DNA of 64,000 bases, taken from contig NZ_JAADJT010000012.1 in the NCBI RefSeq assembly GCF_011090165.1, positions 186,001-250,000 on the forward strand. Direction: 5' to 3'. Below the pieces are notes generated by a model. That model saw only the letters and a program-made list of their open reading frames with translations. It did no database searches and had not been told where the DNA came from. Below are positions 43,147 to 51,546 of this stretch, piece by piece. How positions within the stretch are numbered: the first letter of the stretch is position 1; every line of letters starts with the position of its first letter. Both the position numbers and the translations under genes were made by a program. Source of the DNA: Duganella aceris (lineage in GTDB: Bacteria > Pseudomonadota > Gammaproteobacteria > Burkholderiales > Burkholderiaceae_D).

Positions 43147-43173
43147 GTATCTGGGAGGACATTAAATGCTTTA
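43147..43173 (-). promoter_or_regulatory. Sigma28 (FliA) promoter of flagellin
   Basis: On the minus strand TAAAGCAT (43166-43173) is followed after exactly 11 bases by CCAGATAC (43147-43154). The sigma28 consensus is TAAAGTTT-N11-GCCGATAA; the -35 box matches at 6 of 8 positions and the -10 box at 5 of 8, including the GATA core. The predicted start leaves a 5' leader of about 65 bases before the flagellin ATG. The cognate sigma factor is encoded at 21376-22113. Confidence 0.75.
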
Positions 43174-43336
43174 TGGAAATTTATGAAAATTATTTGTAAC
43201 CGGCACTCTTTACGCCGTGAATTCGGCATGCGACGTCTAATTGTAGATTGATTTGATGACTTACGGAATAACTTTCCCTTGGGCTAGGTTATGCTTATAT
43301 ATAGCTTCGAGATTTCATTTCAAAATGGCAATAAAT

Positions 43337-45556
43337 ATGGCGAGTCCACACACTTCCAACCTCTCAGGCGCGGAGGCGGTTCCGGCCGAGGCCGAAGCGC
43401 TGTTCGGCCAAGGCGTCGCGTTTCACAACCAGGGCGAATTGGCCAGGGCGATGCAAACCTACGAACAGGTGCTGAAACTGGCGCCCCGGCATTTCGCCGC
43501 GCTGCATCACGTCGGCATTGCGGCTTTTCAGATTGGCAACTTCGAGATGGCGGCCGGCTTCATGCGCTCGGCGCTCGCGGTCGAGCCGGACGCGGCCGCT
43601 GTCCATGGCGATCTGGGAAATGCCTTGCGTGAAATGCAACACCTGGAAGAAGCGTTGCAAAGCTTCGACCGGGCGCTGGCATTGAACGAGGCCGACGCGA
43701 ACACCTGTTTCAACCGTGGCGTCGCTTTGCAGGCGCTGCAACGGCACGAGGATGCGCTGCGCAGCTTCGACCAGGCGCTGGCACTCAACGCCGGCGACGA
43801 TCAAGCCTGGCACAACCGCGCGCTGTCCCTCAGGCAAACCAAACAGTACGCGGCGGCGCTGGACAGCGTGGAGCAGGCGCTGGCCGTCAATCCGCACAAC
43901 GTCGAGGCGTTCAACCTTCGCGGCACCATTCTGCTGGCCATGGATCGCCCGGACGAGGCGGCGCAAAGCTATGGCCGCGCGCTGGAACTGTTCCCGGACT
44001 ACGCGGACGCGCACCACAACCTTGGGCGCTTGCTGCTGTCGCGCGAGCTGTTCGAGGACGCGCTGCACTGTTTCGACACCGCGATCAGCCTCGATCCGCG
44101 CCTGGCCGACGCCTACCGCCAGCGCGCGGCCATCCTGCGCAAGCTGAACCGGGCGGACGCGGCGGCCCGCGACGAGGCGGTCGCGAACAAGCTGCGGCGC
44201 GAACTGATCGACGCCCACCGCAAGCTGGGCAAGCAATTGCAGGAACTGGGCCGTCCGCGATCCGCGGCGCGCGCGTTCGCCGCCTTGTTGGCGCTCGACG
44301 ACGGCGACGCCGGCGCCTGGCAACTGCACGCGCGCATGCTCAACGCCGACGGCCGGGGCGAGGAGGCGCTGGTCAGCATCGATCGCGCGCTCGCGCTGAA
44401 GCCGGACAGCGGCGACTATCATCTGACCCGTGGCGCGATCCTGCGCGCCATGTGGCAATACGAGGCGGCGCGGCAAGCGTATGAAACGGTGGTGCGCCTG
44501 GAGCCGCGCCACCCGGGCGGCTACACCAATCTTGGCAGCGTGCTGGACCAAATGGGCCATCCCGAGCTGGCGTTGGCGAACTACGATAAGGCCATCGCGC
44601 TGGACAAAAACTGCGCGCCGGCGCGCTGGAACCGTTCGCTGGTGTACTTGCGGCAGGGCGATTACCAAAAAGGCTGGCGCGATTACGAATGGCGCTGGAA
44701 GGCGGAGACTTTGCCGTTTTACAAGGCCAAGCGCAATTTCACCCAGCCCACATGGACCGGGCGCGAGCCGCTCAAGGGCAAAACCATCCTGCTGCACGCC
44801 GAGCAGGGGTTGGGGGATACGCTGCAATTCTGCCGCTATGCGGCGCTGGTGGCGCAGCGAGGCGCCAGCGTCATATTGGAGGTGAAGCCGGCGCTGGCCG
44901 GATTGCTGGGCACGCTGGAGGGCGTGACCCGGATCGTGGACAAGGGCGAGCCACTGCCGCGCTTCGATTACCACATTCCGTTGATGAGCCTGCCGCTGGC
45001 GTTCGACACCCGGCTGGACTCGGTTCCCGGCGCGTCCCCGTACCTGGCGAGCGATCCGGCCAAGCTGGCGCAATGGGCGGAGACGCTGGGCGCGAAGAGC
45101 AAGCCGCGTGTCGGCATCGTCTGGGCCGGCCATCCCAGCCACCTGAACGACCGCAACCGCAGCATGGCGCTGCCGATGTTCGCCCGGATCTTCTCCGACC
45201 GATACGAGTTCGTCAGTTTGCAAAAGGAAGTTCGTCCGTCCGACCAGGCGCTGCTGGACGCGATGCCGGTGCGGCAATTTGCCGGTCTGCTGAATGATTT
45301 CACCGACACCGCCGCCCTGTGCCAGCTAATGGATGTGGTGGTCACGGTCGATACCAGCGTGGCCCATCTGGCCGGCGCGCTGGGGCGGCCGGTGTGGATC
45401 CTGTTGCAGGCGCCGTTCGAATGGCGCTGGCTGGAGCAGGGCGCGTCGAGTCCGTGGTATCCGAGCGCGACCCTGTACCGCCAGGCCCAGCGCGGCGACT
45501 GGGCGCCGGTGGTCGAGGCGGTGGCTGCCGACCTGATTACATATTTGGATAGTTAG
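43337..45556 (+). CDS. TPR protein with GT9-like glycosyltransferase domain, paralogue 2
   Basis: 739 residues from the ATG at 43337; ATG at 43325 is equally possible and neither has a clear ribosome site. The start was placed by alignment to the paralogue at 38886-41093. TPRs cover residues 15-450; the GT9-like part has ILLHAEQGLGDTLQFCRYAALV and VVVTVDTSVAHLAGALGRPVWILL. It is divergent from flagellin, sharing the 160-bp upstream region, and its last 20 bp overlap the convergent ETF-QO gene. Likely role: glycosylation of flagellin or another exported flagellar protein (inference). Confidence 0.78.
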   Translation: MASPHTSNLSGAEAVPAEAEALFGQGVAFHNQGELARAMQTYEQVLKLAPRHFAALHHVGIAAFQIGNFEMAAGFMRSALAVEPDAAAVHGDLGNALREMQHLEEALQSFDRALALNEADANTCFNRGVALQALQRHEDALRSFDQALALNAGDDQAWHNRALSLRQTKQYAAALDSVEQALAVNPHNVEAFNLRGTILLAMDRPDEAAQSYGRALELFPDYADAHHNLGRLLLSRELFEDALHCFDTAISLDPRLADAYRQRAAILRKLNRADAAARDEAVANKLRRELIDAHRKLGKQLQELGRPRSAARAFAALLALDDGDAGAWQLHARMLNADGRGEEALVSIDRALALKPDSGDYHLTRGAILRAMWQYEAARQAYETVVRLEPRHPGGYTNLGSVLDQMGHPELALANYDKAIALDKNCAPARWNRSLVYLRQGDYQKGWRDYEWRWKAETLPFYKAKRNFTQPTWTGREPLKGKTILLHAEQGLGDTLQFCRYAALVAQRGASVILEVKPALAGLLGTLEGVTRIVDKGEPLPRFDYHIPLMSLPLAFDTRLDSVPGASPYLASDPAKLAQWAETLGAKSKPRVGIVWAGHPSHLNDRNRSMALPMFARIFSDRYEFVSLQKEVRPSDQALLDAMPVRQFAGLLNDFTDTAALCQLMDVVVTVDTSVAHLAGALGRPVWILLQAPFEWRWLEQGASSPWYPSATLYRQAQRGDWAPVVEAVAADLITYLDS

Positions 45557-47213
45557 GACCGCCGCCGCCTTCCGGCGTGACCCAGACGATGTTCTGAGTC
45601 GGATCCTTGATATCGCAGGTCTTGCAGTGCACGCAGTTCTGCGCATTGATCTGCAGGCGGTCGGCGCCTTCGTCGGTCTTGACGAATTCGTAGACCCCGG
45701 CCGGACAGTAGCGCGCTTCCGGACCGGCGTACTGGGCCAGGTTGACGTCCACCGGCACGCTCGGGTTCTTCAGCGTCAAGTGGATCGGCTGGTCTTCGGC
45801 ATGGTTGGTGTTGGAGATGAACACCGACGACAGGCGGTCGAAGGTCAGCTTGCCGTCCGGCTTCGGATAGCTGATCGGCTGGAACTGCGACGCCGGCTTC
45901 AGGCATTCGTGGTCGGCGTGACTGTGGTGCAAGGTCCAAGGCGCTTTGCCACGGAACACGATCTGGTCGACGCCGGTCATCAGCGCGCCCAGATACAGAC
46001 CCTTGTTCAGCCATTGCTTGACGTTGCGCGCCACGTGCAGCTCTTCATGCAGCCACGATTTCTCGAACGCGGCCGGGAAGCCGGCCAGCTCATCGTGCTG
46101 ACGGCCGGCGCCGAGCGCCTCGAACGCCGCCTCGGCCGCCAGCATGCCGGACTTGATCGCGGCGTGGCTGCCCTTGATGCGGCTCATGTTGAGGAAGCCG
46201 GCCTCGCAGCCGATCAGCGCGCCGCCCGGGAACACCAGCTTCGGCAGCGATTGCAGGCCGCCGGCGGTGATGGCGCGCGCGCCGTAGGAAATGCGCTTGC
46301 CGCCTTCGAAGAAGGTCTTGATGGCTGGGTGGGTCTTGTAGCGCTGGAATTCCTCGTACGGCGACAGATACGGATTCTCATAGTTCAGGCCGACGATGTA
46401 GCCGACCATGACCTGGTTGTTCTCCAGGTGATACAGGAAGGAACCGCCATAGGTGTCGCTCGGCAGCGGCCAGCCGGCGGTGTGGATCACCAGGCCGGGC
46501 TGGTGCTTGGCCGGATCGATTTCCCACAGTTCCTTGATGCCGATGGCGTACGACTGCGGATCCTTGCCCTTGTTCAGGTCGTACTTGGCGATCAGCTGCT
46601 TGCCCAGGTGGCCGCGCGCGCCCTCGGCGAACAGCGTGTACTTGCCGTGCAATTCCATACCCAGCTGGAAGTCCGAGCCGGCTTCGCCGTCGCGCTTGAC
46701 GCCCATATTGCCGGTGGCGACGCCCTTGACGGAGCCGTCGTCGTTGTACAGCACCTCGGCCGCGGCGAAGCCGGGGAACACCTCGACGCCCAGCGCCTCG
46801 GCCTGCTGGCCCAGCCAGCGCACCACGTTGCCCAGCGAGATCACGTAGTTGCCGTGGTTCTGGAAGCAGGCCGGCAGCGCGAAGTTCGGCGTCTTGATGG
46901 CCTTGGTCTCGGTCAGGAACAGCATGCGGTCTTCGCTGACTTCGGTGTTCAGCGGCGCGCCTTTGGCCTTCCAGTCCGGAATCAGCTCGGTCAGCGCCTT
47001 CGGGTCCATCACCGCGCCGGACAGGATGTGCGCGCCCAGCTCGCCGCCTTTTTCCAGCACGACGACGGACACTTCCTGGCCCTTTTCGGCCGCCAGCTGC
47101 TTGATCTTGATCGCCGCCGACAAGCCCGCCGGGCCGCCGCCGACGATCACGACGTCATACTCCATCGCGTCGCGCGGGCCGTACTGTTCTACTAGATTTT
47201 GTGGCTGTGTCAT
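45537..47213 (-). CDS. Electron-transfer flavoprotein:ubiquinone oxidoreductase (ETF-QO)
   Basis: 558 residues, the normal size. The FAD-binding Rossmann motif VIVGGGPAGLSAAIKIKQLA is at the N-terminus; GVEVFPGFAAAEVLY and VMVGYIVGLNYENPYLSPYEEFQRYKTHP are typical ETF-QO blocks. The C-terminal 4Fe-4S cluster is bound by CPAGVYEF and NCVHCKTCDIKDPTQNI. It passes electrons from fatty- and amino-acid dehydrogenases through ETF to ubiquinone at the inner membrane. No etfAB lies in the window. Confidence 0.96.
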   Translation of the reverse strand: MTQPQNLVEQYGPRDAMEYDVVIVGGGPAGLSAAIKIKQLAAEKGQEVSVVVLEKGGELGAHILSGAVMDPKALTELIPDWKAKGAPLNTEVSEDRMLFLTETKAIKTPNFALPACFQNHGNYVISLGNVVRWLGQQAEALGVEVFPGFAAAEVLYNDDGSVKGVATGNMGVKRDGEAGSDFQLGMELHGKYTLFAEGARGHLGKQLIAKYDLNKGKDPQSYAIGIKELWEIDPAKHQPGLVIHTAGWPLPSDTYGGSFLYHLENNQVMVGYIVGLNYENPYLSPYEEFQRYKTHPAIKTFFEGGKRISYGARAITAGGLQSLPKLVFPGGALIGCEAGFLNMSRIKGSHAAIKSGMLAAEAAFEALGAGRQHDELAGFPAAFEKSWLHEELHVARNVKQWLNKGLYLGALMTGVDQIVFRGKAPWTLHHSHADHECLKPASQFQPISYPKPDGKLTFDRLSSVFISNTNHAEDQPIHLTLKNPSVPVDVNLAQYAGPEARYCPAGVYEFVKTDEGADRLQINAQNCVHCKTCDIKDPTQNIVWVTPEGGGGPNYPNM

Positions 47214-47409
47214 GGTCTGTTCTTATAGTAATCAATAAGGAGGAAAAAAATTTAAGCACGAGTGTGCTTCTTTTTCGTCCGGAATGCAATGTGGGCGCCA
47301 TTTTGAGGGACATTATTAGACACTGCAATCTAATACTGGCGTTTTGTGTAATCATAACGATTCGACAGTGAGGCTGTCGGATATTCGTCACCCATTACAG
47401 GAGCAGCCC

Positions 47410-48186
47410 GTGGGCATAGAAGTTAACTTTGAGGGAAAAATCGCGCTGATCACCGGCGCCTCCAGCGGTCTTGGAGCCCGGTTCGCCAAAGTCCTGGCCC
47501 AGGCCGGCGCGCAGGTAGTGCTGGCGTCGCGCCGCACCGAGCGTCTGAAGGAATTGCGCGCCGAGATCGAAGCCGACGGCGGCGCCGCCCATGTGGTCAG
47601 CCTGGACGTGACCGATTTCGCCAGCATCAAGTCGGCCATCGCCCACGCCGAGACCGAAGCGGGCCCGATCGATATCCTGGTCAATAATTCCGGTGTGTCC
47701 ACCACGCAACGTCTGGTCGACGTGACGCCGGAGGATTATTCCTTTGTCATGGACACCAATCTGCGCGGCGCGTTTTTCGTCGCGCAGCAGACCGCCAAGC
47801 GCATGATCGCGCGCGCCAAGGGCGATCCGAGCAAGAAGCACCGCATCATCAACATCGCCTCGGTGGCGGGGCTGCGCGTGCTGCCGCAGATCGGCGTGTA
47901 TTGCATGAGCAAGGCCGGCGTGGTGCAGATGACCAAGGCGATGGCGGTGGAGTGGGGCAAGTACGGCATCAACACCAACGCCATCTGCCCGGGATATATT
48001 TCGACCGAGATCAACGAGGATTATTTCGCCAGCGAGCAGGGACAGAAGCTGATCGAGATGTTGCCGCGCAAGCGTCCGGGCAAGCCGGAAGACCTGGACG
48101 GCCTGCTGTTGCTGCTGGCCGGCGAGGACTCGAACTTCATCAACGGCGCCATCATCTCCGCCGACGACGGCATGACCGCGATGTGA
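47410..48186 (+). CDS. SDR-family NAD(P)-dependent oxidoreductase
   Basis: 258 residues from a GTG at 47410 with AGGAG six bases upstream; an upstream TTG frame has no site. Classical short-chain dehydrogenase: TGASSGLG at 16-23, NNSG at 92-95, catalytic Ser151, Tyr164 and Lys168 (YCMSK). No diagnostic residues fix the substrate; a 3-oxoacyl or 3-hydroxyacyl type substrate would suit neighbouring fatty-acid-linked genes (inference). A divergent 196-bp gap separates it from ETF-QO. Confidence 0.9.
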   Translation: MGIEVNFEGKIALITGASSGLGARFAKVLAQAGAQVVLASRRTERLKELRAEIEADGGAAHVVSLDVTDFASIKSAIAHAETEAGPIDILVNNSGVSTTQRLVDVTPEDYSFVMDTNLRGAFFVAQQTAKRMIARAKGDPSKKHRIINIASVAGLRVLPQIGVYCMSKAGVVQMTKAMAVEWGKYGINTNAICPGYISTEINEDYFASEQGQKLIEMLPRKRPGKPEDLDGLLLLLAGEDSNFINGAIISADDGMTAM

Positions 48187-48190
48187 CCAT

Positions 48191-48271
48191 CGTCATTCCC
48201 GCGAAAGCGGGAATCCATGCTGAGCGTATGCCGTCCGCGTTCTATGGGTTCCCGCCTGCGCGGGAACGACG
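48191..48271. repeat. dRS3-like palindromic repeat pair
   Basis: Two short hairpins lie between convergent genes. The first, 48195-48214, reads ATTCCC-N8-GGGAAT with a GAAA loop and matches the neisserial dRS3 pattern exactly. The second, 48248-48267, is the variant GTTCCC-N8-GGGAAC in the same array. The outer arms (CGTCATTCCC and GGGAACGACG) also pair, making a larger imperfect inverted repeat. Similar elements are scattered through many proteobacterial genomes; here it may also act as a bidirectional terminator. Confidence 0.75.
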
Positions 48272-48832
48272 TTAAAGCTGCAGCCCGACCAGCTTGTGCA
48301 CCAGCTCCGACGACGTCGCCGCCGAGAATTTGCGCATCAGCTTGGCGCGGTGCATCTCCACCGTGCGCGGGCTGAGATCGACCTGGCGCGCGATGGTCTT
48401 GCTGGTCTTGCCTTCGACCAGCAGCGCGGCGATTTCCCGTTCGCGCGGCGTCAGTTCGGCGGTGACCGGACGTTTTTCGCTGACGTCCTCGAAGGTCCAG
48501 ATGCCGGGGCCGAGCGGCTCCTGCGCCTTCATCGCGTGGCCGGTGACGTGGCACCAGAACAGCTCGCCACTGGCGCGGCGCATGATGCGCTCGTCGGAAT
48601 AGCGGCCCTTGGCGTTCATGATCGGGATGATGCGGTCGCCGGTGCGCAGGAATTCGTCCGGCGTCGGGTACAGCACCATGAACGACAGGCCCTCGAATTG
48701 CGTGCGCGAATAGCCGAACATGTCGGCCAGCGCCTCGTTGCAGGTTTGGATGACGCGGTTTTCCGAGATGCACATGCCGACCGGAGCGTGCAGGAAAATC
48801 GATTCGTAGTCTATGACAGGCTGAGCGCTCAT
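48272..48832 (-). CDS. PAS-LuxR transcription regulator
   Basis: 186 residues. A single PAS domain (about 5-115: ESIFLHAPVGMCISENRVIQTCNEALADMFGYSRTQFEG, then GELFWCHVTGHAM) is followed by a LuxR-type helix-turn-helix (TAELTPREREIAALLVEGKTSKTIARQVDLSPRTVEMHRAKLMRKF). No receiver domain and no membrane segment. It is divergent from the CoA-transferase genes (129 bp apart) and may control them in response to a small-molecule or redox ligand (inference). Confidence 0.9.
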   Translation of the reverse strand: MSAQPVIDYESIFLHAPVGMCISENRVIQTCNEALADMFGYSRTQFEGLSFMVLYPTPDEFLRTGDRIIPIMNAKGRYSDERIMRRASGELFWCHVTGHAMKAQEPLGPGIWTFEDVSEKRPVTAELTPREREIAALLVEGKTSKTIARQVDLSPRTVEMHRAKLMRKFSAATSSELVHKLVGLQL

Positions 48833-48961
48833 GTAGTTAGGGATGCCGGTAGTTCTACGGTATTGTGCTTTTGATTTGCGTATTCTATGCTGACTCGCCG
48901 CACGCTAACGCATTTAATAATGTTGGCATTGCATTTAGCAACATAAACATAAGGGACACCC

Positions 48962-49669
48962 ATGAATAAAATCTATCCGGACGCTGCCACCGCGCTGGCC
49001 GGCGTCGTGCAAGACGGGCAAACCATCGCTGTCGGCGGCTTCGGCCTGTGCGGCATCCCGGAGGCGCTGATCGCCGCCTTGCGCGATTCCGGCGTCACCG
49101 GCCTCACGGCGATCTCCAACAACGCCGGCGTCGACGGCTTCGGCCTCGGCCAGCTGCTGGAAACCCGCCAGATCAAGAAGATGATCGCTTCCTACGTCGG
49201 TGAGAACAAGGAGTTCGCGCGCCAATACCTGGCCGGCGAACTGGAACTGGAATTCACGCCGCAAGGCACGCTGGCCGAGAAACTGCGCGCCGGCGGCGCC
49301 GGCATCCCGGCCTTCTTCACCAAGACCGGCGTCGGCACCATCGTCGCCGACGGCAAGGAAATCCGCGAATTCGACGGCGAGCAATACGTGATGGAACGCA
49401 GCCTGGTGGCCGACGTGGCGCTGGTCAAGGCGTGGAAGGCCGACAAGGCCGGCAACCTGGTGTTCCGCAAGACCGCGCGCAACTTCAACCCGAACGCCGC
49501 GATGGCCGGCAAGATCACCATCGTCGAAGTCGAGCAGCTGGTCGAGATCGGCGAGATCGATCCGGACGCCGTGCACCTGGCAAGCATCTTCGTGCACCGC
49601 ATCGTGGTCAACGCCACGCCGGAAAAACGCATCGAGCAGCGCACCGTGCGCGCCGCCAATCAAGAATAA
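48962..49669 (+). CDS. scoA: 3-oxoacid CoA-transferase subunit A
   Basis: 235 residues, AAGGGA before the [38 protein letters not shown] and [38 protein letters not shown] are the SCOT/AtoD subunit A pattern. With subunit B it moves CoA from succinyl-CoA to acetoacetate, used for ketone-body or short-chain-acid use. Subunit B starts 14 bp downstream. Confidence 0.93.
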   Translation: MNKIYPDAATALAGVVQDGQTIAVGGFGLCGIPEALIAALRDSGVTGLTAISNNAGVDGFGLGQLLETRQIKKMIASYVGENKEFARQYLAGELELEFTPQGTLAEKLRAGGAGIPAFFTKTGVGTIVADGKEIREFDGEQYVMERSLVADVALVKAWKADKAGNLVFRKTARNFNPNAAMAGKITIVEVEQLVEIGEIDPDAVHLASIFVHRIVVNATPEKRIEQRTVRAANQE

Positions 49670-49683
49670 CGGAGACAGATACC

Positions 49684-50334
49684 ATGGCATGGACTCGTGA
49701 TGAAATGGCCGCGCGCGCGGCGAAGGAATTGCAGGACGGTTACTACGTCAACCTCGGCATCGGCTTGCCGACGTTGGTGGCGAACTACGTACCGGCCGGC
49801 ATCGAAGTGTATCTGCAATCGGAAAACGGCTTGCTGGGCATCGGCCCGTTCCCGACCGACGACGAAATCGACGCCGACCTGATCAACGCCGGCAAGCAGA
49901 CCGTGACGGCGCTGCCGGGCGCGGCCTACTTCAGCTCGGCAGACTCGTTCGGCATGATCCGGGGCGGCAAGATCAACCTGGCGATCCTGGGCGCGATGCA
50001 GGTGTCGGAGCACGGCGACCTGGCCAACTGGATGATCCCGGGCAAAATGGTCAAGGGCATGGGCGGCGCGATGGACCTGGTGGCCGGCGTCAAGAAAGTG
50101 GTGGTGTTGATGGAGCACGTCGCCACCGCCAAGGACGGCTCGACGTCGCACAAGCTGCTGCCGAGATGCGATCTGCCGCTGACCGGCGTCGGCGTGGTCG
50201 ACCTGGTCATCACCGACCTGGGCGTGATGGAAGTCAGCGACAAGGGCTTGAAGGTCACCGAACTGGCGCCCGGCGTCACCAAGGACCAGATCAAGGCCGC
50301 GACCGGCGTTGAACTGGATCTGTCGGCCGTGTAA
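49684..50334 (+). CDS. scoB: 3-oxoacid CoA-transferase subunit B
   Basis: 216 residues from the ATG at 49684 with GGAG upstream; the longer open frame reads back through scoA and is not used. The catalytic Glu is Glu47 in [12 protein letters not shown], which forms the CoA thioester intermediate. [20 protein letters not shown] and [44 protein letters not shown] are typical of SCOT B. Forms a complex with subunit A; the operon ends in the terminator at 50355-50383. Confidence 0.94.
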   Translation: MAWTRDEMAARAAKELQDGYYVNLGIGLPTLVANYVPAGIEVYLQSENGLLGIGPFPTDDEIDADLINAGKQTVTALPGAAYFSSADSFGMIRGGKINLAILGAMQVSEHGDLANWMIPGKMVKGMGGAMDLVAGVKKVVVLMEHVATAKDGSTSHKLLPRCDLPLTGVGVVDLVITDLGVMEVSDKGLKVTELAPGVTKDQIKAATGVELDLSAV

Positions 50335-50354
50335 GCACGGCTGCGCCGCGAACG

Positions 50355-50383
50355 ACGGCACGCTTCGGCGTGCCGTTTTTATT
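50355..50383 (+). terminator. Intrinsic terminator after scoAB
   Basis: A perfect 9-bp stem ACGGCACGC/GCGTGCCGT closed by the stable TTCG loop is followed by TTTTTATTT. It lies 20 bp after the scoB stop and touches the 3' end of the convergent HAF-repeat gene. Confidence 0.93.
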
Positions 50384-51423
50384 TACGCCGACAGCAGCTT
50401 GATGCCGCGATAGCGGCGGCGGTACAGCACCACCCCGACCGCCGCCGTCAGCACGATCGCCACCAGGCCCAGGAATTCCTGCGAGCCGTGCGTGGCCACC
50501 GCCGGCTGACTCGAATGCATGCTCGACGCGGCGAATTTCTTGCCGACGTATTGCGCGCCGATCACCAGCTCATCGGCATTGATGGCGTTGACCAGGTACA
50601 GGCCGTAACCGCCCGGATGCACGGTGATCTTGCCGTCGCGGTAGACGAAGGAGCGGCGCTCTTCGCCGATGCGGATGCTGCCGACCACGTGGCCGGCGTT
50701 GTTGACGGCGGTGGCGAAGCTGTCGCCGTAGCCGATCAGCGCACCAAGGTCGGTCATGTGGCCGCGCTCCCAGACGAAGGCGTGCCAGCGCCGGCCCGCC
50801 GTCTCCGACGCGCCGACGATCACGCCTTGGTCATTGATGCCGCTGGCCGCGCTGGAACGGCCGCCCAGCGTGCCGATCTCCCGCATGCCGGCGCCCGGCT
50901 GGTACACGAAGGCGCGGCGATAGCCGTCGGCCAGCGCGGCGGTGCCGACCACGTCGCCGTGGTTGTTGACGCCGGCCGCATAGCTGATGTTGCCGCCCAG
51001 CGTGCCGAGGTCGACGGGCGCGTGCTCGCCGTCGCTGCTGAAGGCGTGGAAATAGCCGTCGCTGGTGTCGGCGAAGCCGACCACCTGGCCGGCGTTGTTG
51101 ATGGCGGCGCCGTAGCTGCTGTTGCCGCCTAGTGTGCCGAGGTCGCGCATCTTGTCGCCGGAGCGGAAGATGAAGGCGCGCCAATGACCGTCGCTGTCCT
51201 GGGCGGTGCCGACCACATCGCCGCCGGCGTTGATGCCCTTGGTATTGCTGTCGCTGCCGCCCAGCGTGCCGAGTTCGATCGGCCGCTTGTCGTACAGGAC
51301 GGCGCGCTGGCGGCCGTCGTCCTCCTCGATGATACCGGCGATCTGGCCGTGGGCGTTGACATCAACGGCGATGCTGGCCTCGGCGCCGCGCGCGCCCAGC
51401 GGCAAGGTAGTCAGTGCGGACAT
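50383..51423 (-). CDS. HAF-repeat protein with C-terminal membrane anchor
   Basis: 346 residues from the ATG at 51423, placed by AAAGGAG upstream; the longer frame to 51540 has no site. About six HAF repeats of 40-45 residues occur, each with a DLGTLGG turn, a GINxxGxVVG strand and a HAF/RAF strand (for example HAFSSDGEHAPVDLGTLGG). These form a predicted beta-propeller-like domain. The last 40 residues hold a hydrophobic helix (EFLGLVAIVLTAAVGVVLY) and a basic RRRYR tail, like a C-terminal sorting or anchor signal. No N-terminal signal peptide is visible, which is odd for an extracellular repeat protein. Confidence 0.75.
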   Translation of the reverse strand: MSALTTLPLGARGAEASIAVDVNAHGQIAGIIEEDDGRQRAVLYDKRPIELGTLGGSDSNTKGINAGGDVVGTAQDSDGHWRAFIFRSGDKMRDLGTLGGNSSYGAAINNAGQVVGFADTSDGYFHAFSSDGEHAPVDLGTLGGNISYAAGVNNHGDVVGTAALADGYRRAFVYQPGAGMREIGTLGGRSSAASGINDQGVIVGASETAGRRWHAFVWERGHMTDLGALIGYGDSFATAVNNAGHVVGSIRIGEERRSFVYRDGKITVHPGGYGLYLVNAINADELVIGAQYVGKKFAASSMHSSQPAVATHGSQEFLGLVAIVLTAAVGVVLYRRRYRGIKLLSA

Positions 51424-51504
51424 GGCGTCTCCTTTGGAATAATGAAAAGAGCTTTGCAAATCCCATGCCACGCAATTTGCGCCTGCGCGGCCGGCGGAAG
51501 TGTG

Positions 51505-51535
51505 CGGAAATGAACGTCGGCGCTGTTCATTTCCG
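51505..51535. repeat. Perfect 11-bp inverted repeat upstream of HAF gene
   Basis: CGGAAATGAAC (51505-51515) and its complement GTTCATTTCCG (51525-51535) flank a 9-base loop, with three more pairs possible beyond one mismatch. It lies between the HAF gene start and the end of the M949-like gene. No U-run follows on either strand, so it could be a Rho-aided terminator for the upstream gene or an operator for the HAF gene. Confidence 0.5.
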
Positions 51536-51546
51536 GACATTCCGCG

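Noticed and set aside
47253-47273. Small hairpin AAGCAC/GTGCTT followed by CTTTTT
   Set aside because: It lies between divergent genes with no + strand transcript arriving from the left, and the 6-bp stem is weak.
48195-48267. Two repeats with similar arms, considered as a minimal CRISPR
   Set aside because: The units are self-complementary palindromes, not direct repeats, there are only two, and no cas gene is present.
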